Below are positions 25,779-33,716 of a DNA stretch of 64,000 nucleotides, piece by piece. The translations under genes were made by a program, and so were the position numbers. This DNA comes from Deferribacter abyssi (GTDB lineage: Bacteria; Chrysiogenota; Deferribacteres; Deferribacterales; Deferribacteraceae): the NCBI RefSeq assembly GCF_049472655.1, contig NZ_JAQNCS010000014.1:1-64000 (forward strand), written 5' to 3'. The notes under the pieces were generated by a model that worked only from the letters and a program-made list of their open reading frames with translations, was not told the origin of the DNA and ran no database searches. Numbering within the stretch: position 1 is the first letter of the stretch; every line of letters starts with the position of its first letter.

Positions 25779-26891
25779 CTATTCAACTAGTAAAAACTTC
25801 CCATCTTTTACTTTTATTATTACCATAGAAGACTCATCAAGTCCACAGTGATCTTTTTTTGAGAAGTTATATACTCCAGTTACACCGATATAATTACTGA
25901 TTGATTCCAGAGCATCCACTAATGGAATATTTTTTTCTTTTGACTTTTTCAATGCTTCTATTATTAAATTGAATCCATCGTATGCGTAAACTGAATGAAC
26001 TGATGAGTTTTTAATTAGGTTTCCAAATTGATTATTAAAATCGATTAGAATTTTTTTTTGAGGATCTGAATTAGGTAACTGGGAAGCCACAATATATTTT
26101 GTAGCAGGAAGAATTGAGTTTTCTGCAAATTTACCTGCTAATTTTATATAATAATAGTCTGCGAGACCGTGAGACTGTATCAATAATATATTTTTGTCAA
26201 GTTGTCTTAAATTTCTTGCTATTTTTGCTCCAGCAGAACCAACAGTCCATGCTAAAATAGCTTGAGGTTTTTTCTTTAACAATTTTGACAATTGTGATGT
26301 CATATTTGCATCAGACTTGTGGAATTTTTCGATTCCTACTATTTCTAATCCTTTTGAAAGTTTTTTAATTGATTTTATTCCGTCTTGGCCAAATCCTCCG
26401 GAGTCTGCTATTATTGCTATCTTTGTTATATTGTGTTTTAGTAAATATTTTTTTATTTTCTTTATTGCAGTAGAAGTTTTTTGAGGTGATTTAAAAACGT
26501 ATCTTTTTACTGGTTCAACTACAGATGTCCCTCCTACGAGAGTCATTGTTGGGATTTTTGCTTTTTGAACAAAAGGTATAATGGCAAGAGCACTTCCTGT
26601 AGTATTTGGTCCAATAATTACATCAACTTTATCTTTATTGATTAATTTTTTTGCAAATTGTATTGCAATTTTAGGTTGACTTTTTGTATCATAAACAATT
26701 AGATCTATTTTTTCATTTAAAAGATTTTTTTCATTGAAATTTTTGGTAAGTGTTTTAATAATAATTTCAGCTGGTTTACCTATATGTGAAGCAGGTCCAG
26801 ATATTGCTAATAATGCACCAATTTTTATTTTAGCGAAAACTGGTGTAATAGTAAGAATAATAACTAACAAAGTTAAAGTTAATTTTTTCAT
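25779..26891 (-). CDS. LivK-type periplasmic ligand-binding protein (ABC receptor)
   Basis: A 370-residue type I periplasmic binding protein of the branched-chain amino acid/urea/aromatic acid receptor family (Peripla_BP_6). The signal peptide covers about the first 20 residues (KKLTLTLLVIILTITPVFA). The mature part begins KIGALLAISGPASHIG, the standard ligand-entry motif. The ATG at 26891 is chosen because an in-frame upstream ATG overlaps the GGAGG SD. No permease or ATPase genes accompany it. It is cotranscribed with the AcuI-type gene, so its ligand may be an organic acid or amino acid degraded to a C3-CoA. That is inference from context only. Confidence 0.88.
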   Translation of the reverse strand: MKKLTLTLLVIILTITPVFAKIKIGALLAISGPASHIGKPAEIIIKTLTKNFNEKNLLNEKIDLIVYDTKSQPKIAIQFAKKLINKDKVDVIIGPNTTGSALAIIPFVQKAKIPTMTLVGGTSVVEPVKRYVFKSPQKTSTAIKKIKKYLLKHNITKIAIIADSGGFGQDGIKSIKKLSKGLEIVGIEKFHKSDANMTSQLSKLLKKKPQAILAWTVGSAGAKIARNLRQLDKNILLIQSHGLADYYYIKLAGKFAENSILPATKYIVASQLPNSDPQKKILIDFNNQFGNLIKNSSVHSVYAYDGFNLIIEALKKSKEKNIPLVDALESISNYIGVTGVYNFSKKDHCGLDESSMVIIKVKDGKFLLVE

Positions 26892-26907
26892 AAAAACCTC
26901 CATATAT

Positions 26908-26926
26908 AGTTAAAAAATATTTAACC
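26908..26926 (-). promoter_or_regulatory. GGTTAA-N7-TTAACT inverted repeat in the livK-type leader
   Basis: A 19-bp near-palindrome lies between the predicted promoter and the SD, 17-35 nt before the start codon. An almost identical repeat sits at the same distance before trpB2 (29096-29114). It looks like an operator shared by the two genes. Confidence 0.45.
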
Positions 26927-26936
26927 ACATTGTTAA

Positions 26937-26965
26937 GTAATACAAAACATTGTTTAATAAGTCAA
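26937..26965 (-). promoter_or_regulatory. candidate promoter of the livK-type/acuI operon
   Basis: On the minus strand TTGACT (26965-26960), a 17-nt spacer and TATTAC (26942-26937) precede the inverted repeat and SD. The -35 matches 5/6, the -10 4/6. Confidence 0.45.
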
Positions 26966-27040
26966 GAACTTATTCATTTTGGAGTCACCCCATCTTATTT
27001 GTTTTATCTTTTTTAGAAAATATTATTTTATCACCCAATA

Positions 27041-27166
27041 GATATTTTCGTTGTATAAACAAGTAAAGACTTTTGAGAGGGGGATAGATTAATTACGATA
27101 TTTTTTGTTCTTTGTTCTTTTTTAATTTTGTAAATGAGCTAATTACTTTATACAATAAAATATCGT
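27041..27166. repeat. cluster of GATATTTT-TTGT repeats in a 412-bp intergenic region
   Basis: The stretch 26892-27315 holds no gene. Inside it GATATTTTcgTTGTATAAA (27041-27059) recurs in inverted orientation as GATATTTTaTTGTATAAA (reverse complement of 27147-27164), and GATATTTTTTGT (27097-27108) is a third, direct partial copy. An ACGATATTTT / AAAATATCGT pair (27095-27104, 27157-27166) is a perfect 10-bp inverted repeat. Function unknown; a remnant of a small element or a set of protein sites. Confidence 0.4.
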
Positions 27167-27224
27167 TGAAGTTTTCACTTTTTCAGATGAGAATAAATTA
27201 AGACAAATTTTGTATATTTTATAC

Positions 27225-27253
27225 TTGACAAATTTAGATTTATTCTAAATAAT
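27225..27253 (+). promoter_or_regulatory. sigma-70 promoter of superoxide reductase with a PerR-like operator
   Basis: TTGACA (27225-27230), a 17-nt spacer and AATAAT (27248-27253) form a near-consensus promoter. The spacer is filled by a perfect inverted repeat ATTTAGA-N5-TCTAAAT (27232-27250). Its central 15-mer TTAGATTTATTCTAA matches the PerR box TTATAATNATTATAA at 11 of 14 defined positions. A repressor bound there would block polymerase. The peroxide-sensing regulator PerR is a natural candidate for a superoxide reductase gene. Confidence 0.65.
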
Positions 27254-27315
27254 AATCATATAAAATCTTGTTTATATGTTATAATATTAAAAGAAACTTT
27301 TGACGGAGGTTATTT

Positions 27316-27702
27316 ATGGCAATTGGAGAATTAGTAAAAAGCGCAGATTTTAAGAGTGAAAAACATGTACCTGTAATTGAATTACCTGAAAAAATTGAAG
27401 CTGGTAAGGACTTTGTTGTAAATGTATCTGTTGGAAAGGAAATCGCTCACCCCAATACCACAGAGCATTACATTGGTTGGATAGCACTTTACTTTAAACC
27501 TGAAAGCGGAAATGTCTATAATTTAGGTAGAGCTGAATTTACTGCTCATGGTGAATCCACAAAGGGTGCAAATCAAGGTCCAGCTTATACAGAGCCATCA
27601 GCTATTTTTAAAGTAAAATTAAACGAACCTGGTAAAATCATAGCTGTAAGTTATTGCAATATCCACGGTCTTTGGGAAAGTGAAGTAGAAATAAAATTCT
27701 AA
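27316..27702 (+). CDS. superoxide reductase (neelaredoxin type)
   Basis: A 128-residue class II superoxide reductase, which reduces superoxide to hydrogen peroxide without making oxygen and suits an anaerobe. The non-heme iron centre ligands are all seen: His17 in EKHVP with the lid Glu15-Lys16, His45 in HPNTTEH, His51, Cys114 and His117 in SYCNIHGLW. The N-terminal desulforedoxin domain of two-domain desulfoferrodoxins is absent. The ATG follows GGAGG at about 27305. It is monocistronic, with its own promoter and terminator. A rubredoxin-like electron donor is not encoded next to it. Confidence 0.95.
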   Translation: MAIGELVKSADFKSEKHVPVIELPEKIEAGKDFVVNVSVGKEIAHPNTTEHYIGWIALYFKPESGNVYNLGRAEFTAHGESTKGANQGPAYTEPSAIFKVKLNEPGKIIAVSYCNIHGLWESEVEIKF

Positions 27703-27704
27703 AA

Positions 27705-27734
27705 AAAACCGGAGCCTGTGCTCCGGTTTTTATA
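27705..27734. terminator. bidirectional terminator between superoxide reductase and trpB2
   Basis: A perfect 11-bp stem AAAACCGGAGC (27705-27715) / GCTCCGGTTTT (27720-27730) with a CTGT loop and T-run serves the plus-strand gene. The A-run at 27701-27708 gives the matching T-run for the convergent trpB2. Confidence 0.9.
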
Positions 27735-29076
27735 TTTTTGGCAAGTTTTTCAATGATTCTTTTATCATATCTTCAGGATACTCATAATCAATTAGTTTAC
27801 CATCAAAATAAGCATCATATGATGCCATATCAAAAAATCCATGCCCACTTAAACAAAAAAGTAATGTTTTTTTCTCACCTGACTCCCTACATCTTAGTGC
27901 TTCTTTAACTGTAGCGGCTATGGCATGAGCGGACTCCGGGGCTGGTACTATCCCTTCTGTTTGTGCGAATAATACCCCGTATTGAAAAACTTCTAACTGT
28001 TTTACAGCTTCGGCAGAAATCAATCCTTCTTTATATAACTTACTTACAATAGGGGAATCACCGTGATACCTCAATCCTCCTGCATGGATAGCTGGAGGTT
28101 CAAAATCATGCCCCAATGTGAACATTGGCATGATTGGAGTTAGTTTAGCTACATCACCATAATCATAGGCATAAACACCTTTTGTCAATGTAGGACAGCT
28201 TGCAGGTTCTACTGCAACAGCATCCACATTTTTTCCATTAAATTTATCAGCCAAAAAAGGAAAGGTAATACCACCAAAATTAGAACCGCCACCACAAGAT
28301 GCAAAAATTTTATCTGGATATTCTCCTAACATTTTAAGTTGCTTTTTAGCTTCTAATCCAATAACAGTTTGATGTAATAAAACATGATTTAAAACACTAC
28401 CTAAAGCATAGTTGGTATCATTTCTTCCAGCTGCTTCTTCCACAGCCTCACTTATAGCTATACCAAGACTGCCATTAGAATCAGGATGCTTTTCCAATAT
28501 TACTTTTCCACTATTCGTAAGCTCAGATGGACTTGGAATTACTTCTGCCCCAAACATTCTCATAAAAGATTTTCTATAAGGTTTTTGATAGAAACTCACC
28601 TTTACCATATAAACTCTACATTCCATATTAAGCATTTTCGTAGCAAAAGCCAATGCACTACCCCACTGTCCAGCTCCAGTTTCAGTAGTCAATCTTTTTA
28701 TACCTTCTTTTTTGTTATAATAAGCTTGAGCAACAGCAGTATTTGGCTTATGACTTCCTGCTGGTGAAACACCTTCATATTTAAAGTAGATTCTTGCTGG
28801 TGTATCGAGATAATTTTCTAACCTTTCAGCTCTTATTAATGGAGTTGGTCTCCATAATGATAAGATTTCAAGAATATCATTAGGAATATCTATCCATCGT
28901 TTATCACTCATTTCTTGTTCAATAAGACTTTCAGGAAAAATAGCCTTCATTTCATCAAACGTAACAGGTTTATTAGTAAAAGGACTCAGAGGTGGATCCA
29001 TTGGTGACGGCAAATCAGCTAAAATATTATACCATTGTTTAGGCAACTCTTCTGTGTCTAAATAAATCTTTTTCAT
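27730..29076 (-). CDS. trpB: tryptophan synthase beta-like protein (TrpB2 type)
   Basis: A 448-residue PLP-dependent enzyme of the TrpB2 group, making tryptophan from indole and serine. The PLP lysine is in SPAGSHKPNTA (Lys near residue 110). Other marks are TETGAGQWGSALAFA (about 161-175), the phosphate loop SCGGGSNFGG and the C-terminal LFCLSGHG. TrpB2 proteins are longer than TrpB1 (about 400), often stand alone without trpA, and may recycle free indole; no trpA is present here. ATG 29076 is chosen because GGAGG lies 5-6 nt upstream, inside an in-frame TTG extension. A GGTTAA-N7-TTAACC repeat in its leader suggests specific control. Confidence 0.92.
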   Translation of the reverse strand: MKKIYLDTEELPKQWYNILADLPSPMDPPLSPFTNKPVTFDEMKAIFPESLIEQEMSDKRWIDIPNDILEILSLWRPTPLIRAERLENYLDTPARIYFKYEGVSPAGSHKPNTAVAQAYYNKKEGIKRLTTETGAGQWGSALAFATKMLNMECRVYMVKVSFYQKPYRKSFMRMFGAEVIPSPSELTNSGKVILEKHPDSNGSLGIAISEAVEEAAGRNDTNYALGSVLNHVLLHQTVIGLEAKKQLKMLGEYPDKIFASCGGGSNFGGITFPFLADKFNGKNVDAVAVEPASCPTLTKGVYAYDYGDVAKLTPIMPMFTLGHDFEPPAIHAGGLRYHGDSPIVSKLYKEGLISAEAVKQLEVFQYGVLFAQTEGIVPAPESAHAIAATVKEALRCRESGEKKTLLFCLSGHGFFDMASYDAYFDGKLIDYEYPEDMIKESLKNLPKI

Positions 29077-29095
29077 CACTACCTCCAAATTCTAT

Positions 29096-29114
29096 GGTTA
29101 AGTAATTTTTAACC
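29096..29114 (-). promoter_or_regulatory. GGTTAA-N7-TTAACC operator-like palindrome in the trpB2 leader
   Basis: A 19-bp repeat with perfect 6-bp arms lies 19-38 nt upstream of the trpB2 start. It matches the repeat at 26908-26926 in arms, spacing and distance to the start codon. Confidence 0.5.
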
Positions 29115-29398
29115 CAAAAACAAAAAATATGCAATAAAATAAACACACAATTACAATAATGTCACTCAATAAGAACAATACAATAGTGTAACTTTATAAC
29201 AAATAAGTGATTACTTTATGATACTCTCAATGACAACACTTAATTTTCAATTGGAAATAAGCAAAAGAAATGACATAATTCATTTGTTAGTAATAAGTTA
29301 CATGTATGATGTGTATTCATTAAATGTTAATTTGTTTTGCACAATAACCTCAATTACAAAACAGTCTGCCTAAAAATAAGCTAGCTTTAGTAAAAATA
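29115..29398. other. intergenic region upstream of trpB2
   Basis: This AT-rich stretch lies between the end of the DUF3783 gene and trpB2, both on the minus strand. No T-box, tryptophan-rich leader peptide, tRNA or terminator was recognised. A minus-strand 26-codon frame here contains no Trp codon and no SD. The promoter must lie here, but several AT-rich hexamer pairs are equally plausible. Confidence 0.4.
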
Positions 29399-29785
29399 TT
29401 ATTTATTTTTTTGTTTAATACGATGATTTTTTTCTACCTCTTCACGCTCTTTTACGAGATGGCTCAGTAAGTATTCAATGCTCCATTCAACATTATGTTC
29501 AGTTACCATACAAAAAAGAGGTTTTGGAAAACCGTATTTTTTATAAATCTCAATAAATCTTATAATCTCCTTTTGAGGCATATTATTAAAAAGAATCATT
29601 CGTTCTTTAGTAGCCTTTTTATTTTCAACATCTGGCTGAGAACGGAGTAAATCCTTTACTAACAAATTTTTATGTCCTTCAAAGACTATAATTGGTTTGT
29701 CAAATTTCTCTTTTTCACACATTTTACAAAGAGCTTCAAACTCAATTTCACCCATTCCACATACCAAAATTTTTACATTTTTCAT
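29399..29785 (-). CDS. DUF3783-domain protein
   Basis: A 128-residue small protein. The C-terminal half has the DUF3783 signature, with PKPLFCMVTEHNVEWSIEYL near residues 91-110 (the family pattern is a hydrophobic strand, then T-x-x-N-x-x-W followed by an L-rich helix). The N-terminal half MKNVKILVCGMGEIEFEAL resembles a nucleotide-binding-like beta-alpha start, again typical of the family. Function is unknown in all members I know. It starts 3 bp after the nitrilase stop, so the two genes are cotranscribed and perhaps functionally linked. The tail is basic (KNHRIKQKNK). Confidence 0.75.
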   Translation of the reverse strand: MKNVKILVCGMGEIEFEALCKMCEKEKFDKPIIVFEGHKNLLVKDLLRSQPDVENKKATKERMILFNNMPQKEIIRFIEIYKKYGFPKPLFCMVTEHNVEWSIEYLLSHLVKEREEVEKNHRIKQKNK

Positions 29786-29788
29786 AAA

Positions 29789-30511
29789 CTAACACCTCAT
29801 AGGAATCGTATTTCTTACTTCATCAACCAAGTTAAAATCAATTTCATCAACTATTGCGATATCTTCTCTATCCGCTGCAGTTTTTAAAACATTCCCCCAA
29901 GGGTCTATAATCATTGAATTACCACCAAAGTTTTCACTCCATGTATTGCCAACAGCATTTGATACTATAAAATAATATTGATTCTCAATAGCTCTAGCCT
30001 TACTCAAAATTTTAAGATGCTCTATTCTCTTTTTGGGCCATTCTGCGGGTAAAAAAACTATTTTTGCGCCATTCTTTCTTAATCGAAAAAATATTTCACA
30101 AAATCTCAAATCAAAGCAAATGGCACAACCTGCTGTTATATTATTTATCTCAAAAGTATAGTATCCATTACCAGGGCTAAAATATTTATCTTCACCCATT
30201 AAAGGGAAAAGATTTGTTTTGTCATATATAAAATAGATGCCATTTTTATATTTAACAAAAAATGAATTATAATAACTACTGTCTTTCTTTCTAACGATAG
30301 ATCCCATAAAAATATTATTTTTATTTAAAGAATCAAGAAGTTTAATGTGTGATTCATCAAGCATTTTAATTAAATCATAGTTAAAACCAGTAGTAAAAAG
30401 CTCAGGGAGTAAAAAAATAGTATCATTGTAATTACTTGTCAAATCATTTACTTTTTGAATGTTTCTTTCAACATTTTCTTCAATTCTTAACTGAATAATA
30501 CCTAGTTTCAT
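29789..30511 (-). CDS. nitrilase-superfamily amidase (carbon-nitrogen hydrolase)
   Basis: A 240-residue nitrilase-fold enzyme that hydrolyses non-peptide C-N bonds. The Cys-Glu-Lys triad is complete: Glu37 in LPELFTTGF, Lys98 in YDKTNLFP and Cys132 in CAICFDLRF. Short length and the GEDKYFSPGN and AEWPKKRIEHLKIL segments resemble omega-amidase (YafV/Nit2-like) members, which deaminate alpha-ketoglutaramate and alpha-ketosuccinamate in nitrogen metabolism or metabolite repair. The precise substrate cannot be settled by eye. It is the first gene of a two-gene unit with the DUF3783 protein, with SD GGAG before ATG. Confidence 0.88.
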   Translation of the reverse strand: MKLGIIQLRIEENVERNIQKVNDLTSNYNDTIFLLPELFTTGFNYDLIKMLDESHIKLLDSLNKNNIFMGSIVRKKDSSYYNSFFVKYKNGIYFIYDKTNLFPLMGEDKYFSPGNGYYTFEINNITAGCAICFDLRFCEIFFRLRKNGAKIVFLPAEWPKKRIEHLKILSKARAIENQYYFIVSNAVGNTWSENFGGNSMIIDPWGNVLKTAADREDIAIVDEIDFNLVDEVRNTIPMRC

Positions 30512-30624
30512 ACATTCACTCCAAACAGATAAAACAAAAATTTTTTTTATTTTCTACTTATATTAAAAGAACTATAAAAACTCCAGAAGTTTTTTTAAAA
30601 AAATAATAATTAATAAAAAATAAA

Positions 30625-30660
30625 GAAAAAAATAGTTCTCACTTTTCAGTGAGAACTATT
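30625..30660 (-). terminator. intrinsic terminator of the TAXI-TRAP operon
   Basis: A perfect 12-bp stem AATAGTTCTCAC (30631-30642) / GTGAGAACTATT (30649-30660) with a 6-nt loop overlaps the last four codons of the permease gene. On the minus strand it is followed by a T-run (30630-30625). Confidence 0.85.
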
Positions 30661-32547
30661 AAATTTTTGAATACCAACCAATACTATAAAAAATATTACT
30701 CCAGCAATATGTAAATATTGTTTGGGGAAAAGAAGTAAAAATGCAGTAACACCAAAAAACACTCTTTCAATAATATTAAGATTTCGTAACTGAAATCCTT
30801 CAAAAAAAACTGCAAAGGCATATAGCCCTAACGTAGCAGTAATCACTGTTTCAGCAACAGCAAAGATACTTCCTTCAAAAAGTATAGGAGTATAAACAAA
30901 TAGTAATGGTATGATATAAAGCCCTTTTGCAAGTTTCCAAGCTTCAAAACCTGTTTCAAGGGGCTTGCTTCCTGCAATTCCTGATGCAGAATAAGCAGCA
31001 AGACATACAGGTGGAGTTACATTTGCATCCTGGGAATACCAAAAAATCACCATATGTGCAGCAATTAAGCTGGCTCCTAGCATTGTCATAGCAGGTGCAG
31101 CAAGAACTGCCAATACTATATATGAAGCTGTAACCGGTAAGCCCATACCAAGAATTAATGATGCTAAAGCAATTAACACTATAGTTAATAATAAACTTCC
31201 ACCAGATATCGCTTGGATAAGCATAGAAAATTTAATTCCCATACCAACTAGCAGAACAATACCTATCACGATCCCAGAGCAAAGTAGTATAACGCCAGTT
31301 GTAATCATATTCTTAGCACCTAGAGCCAAAGCATCGAGGATATCTTTTAATCCCATTCTTGTTTTTTTGTTAAACCAGCTGGCAATTATAATAGCAGCAA
31401 TCCCTGCACATGCAGAAAAAGTAGGTGTATATCCATACATCAAAAAACCCATAAGCACTATTATTGGAATAAAGAATTGCCATCCTTCCTTTAATACTTC
31501 ACTAAGTTTTGGTATGTCTTCTTTTGCCATCGGTTTCAACCCAATTTTTTTTGCACGAAGATGAACAAAAAAAGCAACTGTTAAAAAATACATAATGGCC
31601 GGGATAAAAGATACTCCAACTATTTTTAAATATGGAATTTGTGTCCACTGACTCATAATGAATGCACCAGCCCCCATAATTGGAGGCATAAGCTGTCCTC
31701 CTGTAGATGCAGCAGCTTCCACAGCAGCAGCAAATTTTGGAGAAAAACCTGTCCTCTTCATCATAGGTATGGTAATTGACCCTGTTCCAACAGTATTCGC
31801 TACAGCACTACCAGAAACGCTTCCCATCAATCCACTAGCAAACACTGCCATTTTTGCAGGTCCGCCTATTGTTCTTCCCATAATTGCTACAGCAAGCTTG
31901 ATAATAAAATCTCCTGCTCCAGATTTGATTAAAAATGCTCCAAAAAGTACAAACAAAAAAACAAAAGTGGAAGAAATTGTCGCAATAGTTCCAAAGATAC
32001 CATCTGGAGCAAAATACATTCTATACAATAACCTTTGAATATTTACACCAGGAAAATTCCACAGACCAGAAAAGAATTTACCAAAGTAAAGAGCATATCC
32101 TAAAAAGAAAAATGAAAGAAAAGGGATTATCAAACCTGAAGTTCTTCTTGTAATTTCCAGTAATAAAATAATAGCTATTGCGGCAGCAATTAAATCAGGT
32201 AAAATCGGCACCTCATTTCTTGCATGTAATGCATTTTCAAATAATACAAGATATAATCCCACTAAAAATGATAATATTGCAAATATAATGTCAATTGATA
32301 ATGTTTTTTCAGGATTCTTTTTTGATAAGGGATATAATAAATAACCTAAAAACAAAATTAAACTATAGTGTACAGCATTTCTTTGAATTTCAGGCATAAT
32401 GCCTATGGTATTTACCCATAAATGAAAAAGTGATGTCAGAATACCTACTACATAAACAACTTTTTTTAATTTGTCTCCTAGCTCTCGTTGAACCGTTATA
32501 ACTTCACCACTGACATCTTCTTGTGTCTTTTTTTTATCATTAGACAT
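30646..32547 (-). CDS. TRAP transporter fused DctQ-DctM-type permease
   Basis: A 633-residue inner-membrane protein combining the small (4-TM, DctQ-like) and large (12-TM, DctM-like) subunits of TRAP transporters, the arrangement that goes with TAXI receptors. The first about 130 residues hold the Q-like segments. The M-like part has the family signature GSVSGSAVANTVGTGSITIPMMKRTGF (given as GSVSGSAVANT and GSITIPMMK) and AAVEAAASTGGQLMPPIMGAGAFIM (as AAASTGGQLMPPIMG). It would import an organic acid by Na+ or H+ gradient. ATG 32547 is chosen because an in-frame ATG 39 nt upstream overlaps the GGAGG SD. It lies 68 nt downstream of the TAXI gene, with a terminator at its end. Confidence 0.93.
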   Translation of the reverse strand: MSNDKKKTQEDVSGEVITVQRELGDKLKKVVYVVGILTSLFHLWVNTIGIMPEIQRNAVHYSLILFLGYLLYPLSKKNPEKTLSIDIIFAILSFLVGLYLVLFENALHARNEVPILPDLIAAAIAIILLLEITRRTSGLIIPFLSFFFLGYALYFGKFFSGLWNFPGVNIQRLLYRMYFAPDGIFGTIATISSTFVFLFVLFGAFLIKSGAGDFIIKLAVAIMGRTIGGPAKMAVFASGLMGSVSGSAVANTVGTGSITIPMMKRTGFSPKFAAAVEAAASTGGQLMPPIMGAGAFIMSQWTQIPYLKIVGVSFIPAIMYFLTVAFFVHLRAKKIGLKPMAKEDIPKLSEVLKEGWQFFIPIIVLMGFLMYGYTPTFSACAGIAAIIIASWFNKKTRMGLKDILDALALGAKNMITTGVILLCSGIVIGIVLLVGMGIKFSMLIQAISGGSLLLTIVLIALASLILGMGLPVTASYIVLAVLAAPAMTMLGASLIAAHMVIFWYSQDANVTPPVCLAAYSASGIAGSKPLETGFEAWKLAKGLYIIPLLFVYTPILFEGSIFAVAETVITATLGLYAFAVFFEGFQLRNLNIIERVFFGVTAFLLLFPKQYLHIAGVIFFIVLVGIQKFNSSH

Positions 32548-32615
32548 AAAAGCCTCCATAATAAAACGGTGGCATAACGCCACCAAATATAATTAAAAAA
32601 ACTCTTAATTTATAT

Positions 32616-33626
32616 TTACTTTGAAATTAATACCGATGGTATCTTAATACCTTTTTCTCTATAATATTTAGCAGCCCCAGGGTGTAATGGTACAGGTAAA
32701 CCATCAATTGCTTTATTAAGACTCATAGCCTTAGTAGCCTTGTGAATATTATTCAAAAATGGTAGATTTTCATATATTGTTTTCGTTATAAGATAGACAG
32801 TTTTTTCTGGTAGGTCAGGTCTCACAGCAAGAAAGTTTGGTTGAGCTATTGTCCTTACATCTTTCTTCAAACCTGGGTAGGTACCTTTCTTAATAATATA
32901 TCTATTCCAAATAGGATAAACTTTTCTGATTTTTTCGAGTTGCTCGTCTGTAAATTCTAAAATAACAACTTTCTTAGCTCCAAGTTGAGCAAAAAGTTGT
33001 GTAACAGCAGATACTGGAGGTCCTGCTGGTGTATTCATACCTACAATCCTCCCATCCATCATGGCTTGTGCTGATGGGTTGTAACCAAGGTACTCAGGTA
33101 TAATATCCTTACCAATTTCTATACCAAGAGCTCCAAGAATTGTCCGGCCAGATCCCTCAGTTCCACTTCCTCTTTTACCAATAGAAAACTTTTTGCCCAA
33201 CCCTTTCAAATCCATAATATTTCCAGTCTTTGAATATTTCTTCAGTAATGTAAAATGTTCGACATTTAACCATAGCATTGTTATAGATCTGAAATCCTTG
33301 ATTGGTTTTCCCTTATATAGTCCTTTGCCGTTATAAGCCATAGCACCAAAAAGAGCTTGGAGAATTGCAAGATCTGCTTCTTTGTTTTTGAGCATCTGAA
33401 TATTTTCTCCTGAACCAGCAGAATTAATTGCTGTGGCTGTAATTTTGTACTTTTTGGCTAATTTAATACTTATTAGAGTACCAATAGCAACACCCACAGG
33501 ATAATAAGTTCCACCGGTTGTTGCTGTTGCAATAATAAGGTTGTTGTCACTTGCCTTAGATTTAGAAATACCAACAGTTACAAAAAACAATACAGATAAG
33601 AAAATACTTAACAATTTTTTATACAT
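32616..33626 (-). CDS. TAXI-family TRAP transporter solute receptor
   Basis: A 336-residue periplasmic receptor of the TAXI family (TRAP-associated extracytoplasmic immunogenic). The signal peptide spans about residues 1-25 (LLSIFLSVLFFVTVGISKSKA). The mature start NLIIATATTGGTYYPVGVAIGTLIS (as IATATTGGTYYPVG) is the family hallmark. Other marks are the GSGTEGSGRTIL loop (about 155-166) and the P-rich C-terminus HPGAAKYYREKGI. TAXI receptors bind C4-C5 acids such as glutamate or 2-oxoglutarate; this ligand is unknown. A sigma-54 promoter lies 33 nt upstream, so expression should depend on the NtrC-type activator encoded next door. Confidence 0.93.
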   Translation of the reverse strand: MYKKLLSIFLSVLFFVTVGISKSKASDNNLIIATATTGGTYYPVGVAIGTLISIKLAKKYKITATAINSAGSGENIQMLKNKEADLAILQALFGAMAYNGKGLYKGKPIKDFRSITMLWLNVEHFTLLKKYSKTGNIMDLKGLGKKFSIGKRGSGTEGSGRTILGALGIEIGKDIIPEYLGYNPSAQAMMDGRIVGMNTPAGPPVSAVTQLFAQLGAKKVVILEFTDEQLEKIRKVYPIWNRYIIKKGTYPGLKKDVRTIAQPNFLAVRPDLPEKTVYLITKTIYENLPFLNNIHKATKAMSLNKAIDGLPVPLHPGAAKYYREKGIKIPSVLISK

Positions 33627-33658
33627 TTACTACCTCCTGAAATTATTTAAAATTTTAA

Positions 33659-33674
33659 TGCAATGTTCATGCCA
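33659..33674 (-). promoter_or_regulatory. sigma-54 promoter of the TAXI-TRAP operon
   Basis: The minus strand reads TGGCATGAACATTGCA. This matches the sigma-54 consensus TGGCAYR-N4-TTGCW completely, including the GG and GC dinucleotides 10 nt apart. The start would be near 33648, leaving a 22-nt leader with AGGAGG. Confidence 0.85.
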
Positions 33675-33716
33675 TTCAACTAACCCTAAATACAAAAGCT
33701 TTTTTAAAACAAGTTG

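Noticed and set aside
29230..29320. Possible tryptophan leader peptide or T-box before trpB2
   Set aside because: The only small open frame has no Trp codon and no SD, and no T-box elements (specifier loop, antiterminator motif) are visible.
31658..32038. Long open frame on the plus strand inside the TRAP permease gene
   Set aside because: It is the antisense shadow of a conserved membrane protein, with no SD and no recognisable domain.
26889..32586. In-frame upstream start codons for the livK-type, trpB2 and TRAP permease genes
   Set aside because: In each the upstream start codon overlaps the GGAGG SD of the next ATG, so the longer forms are SD read as protein.
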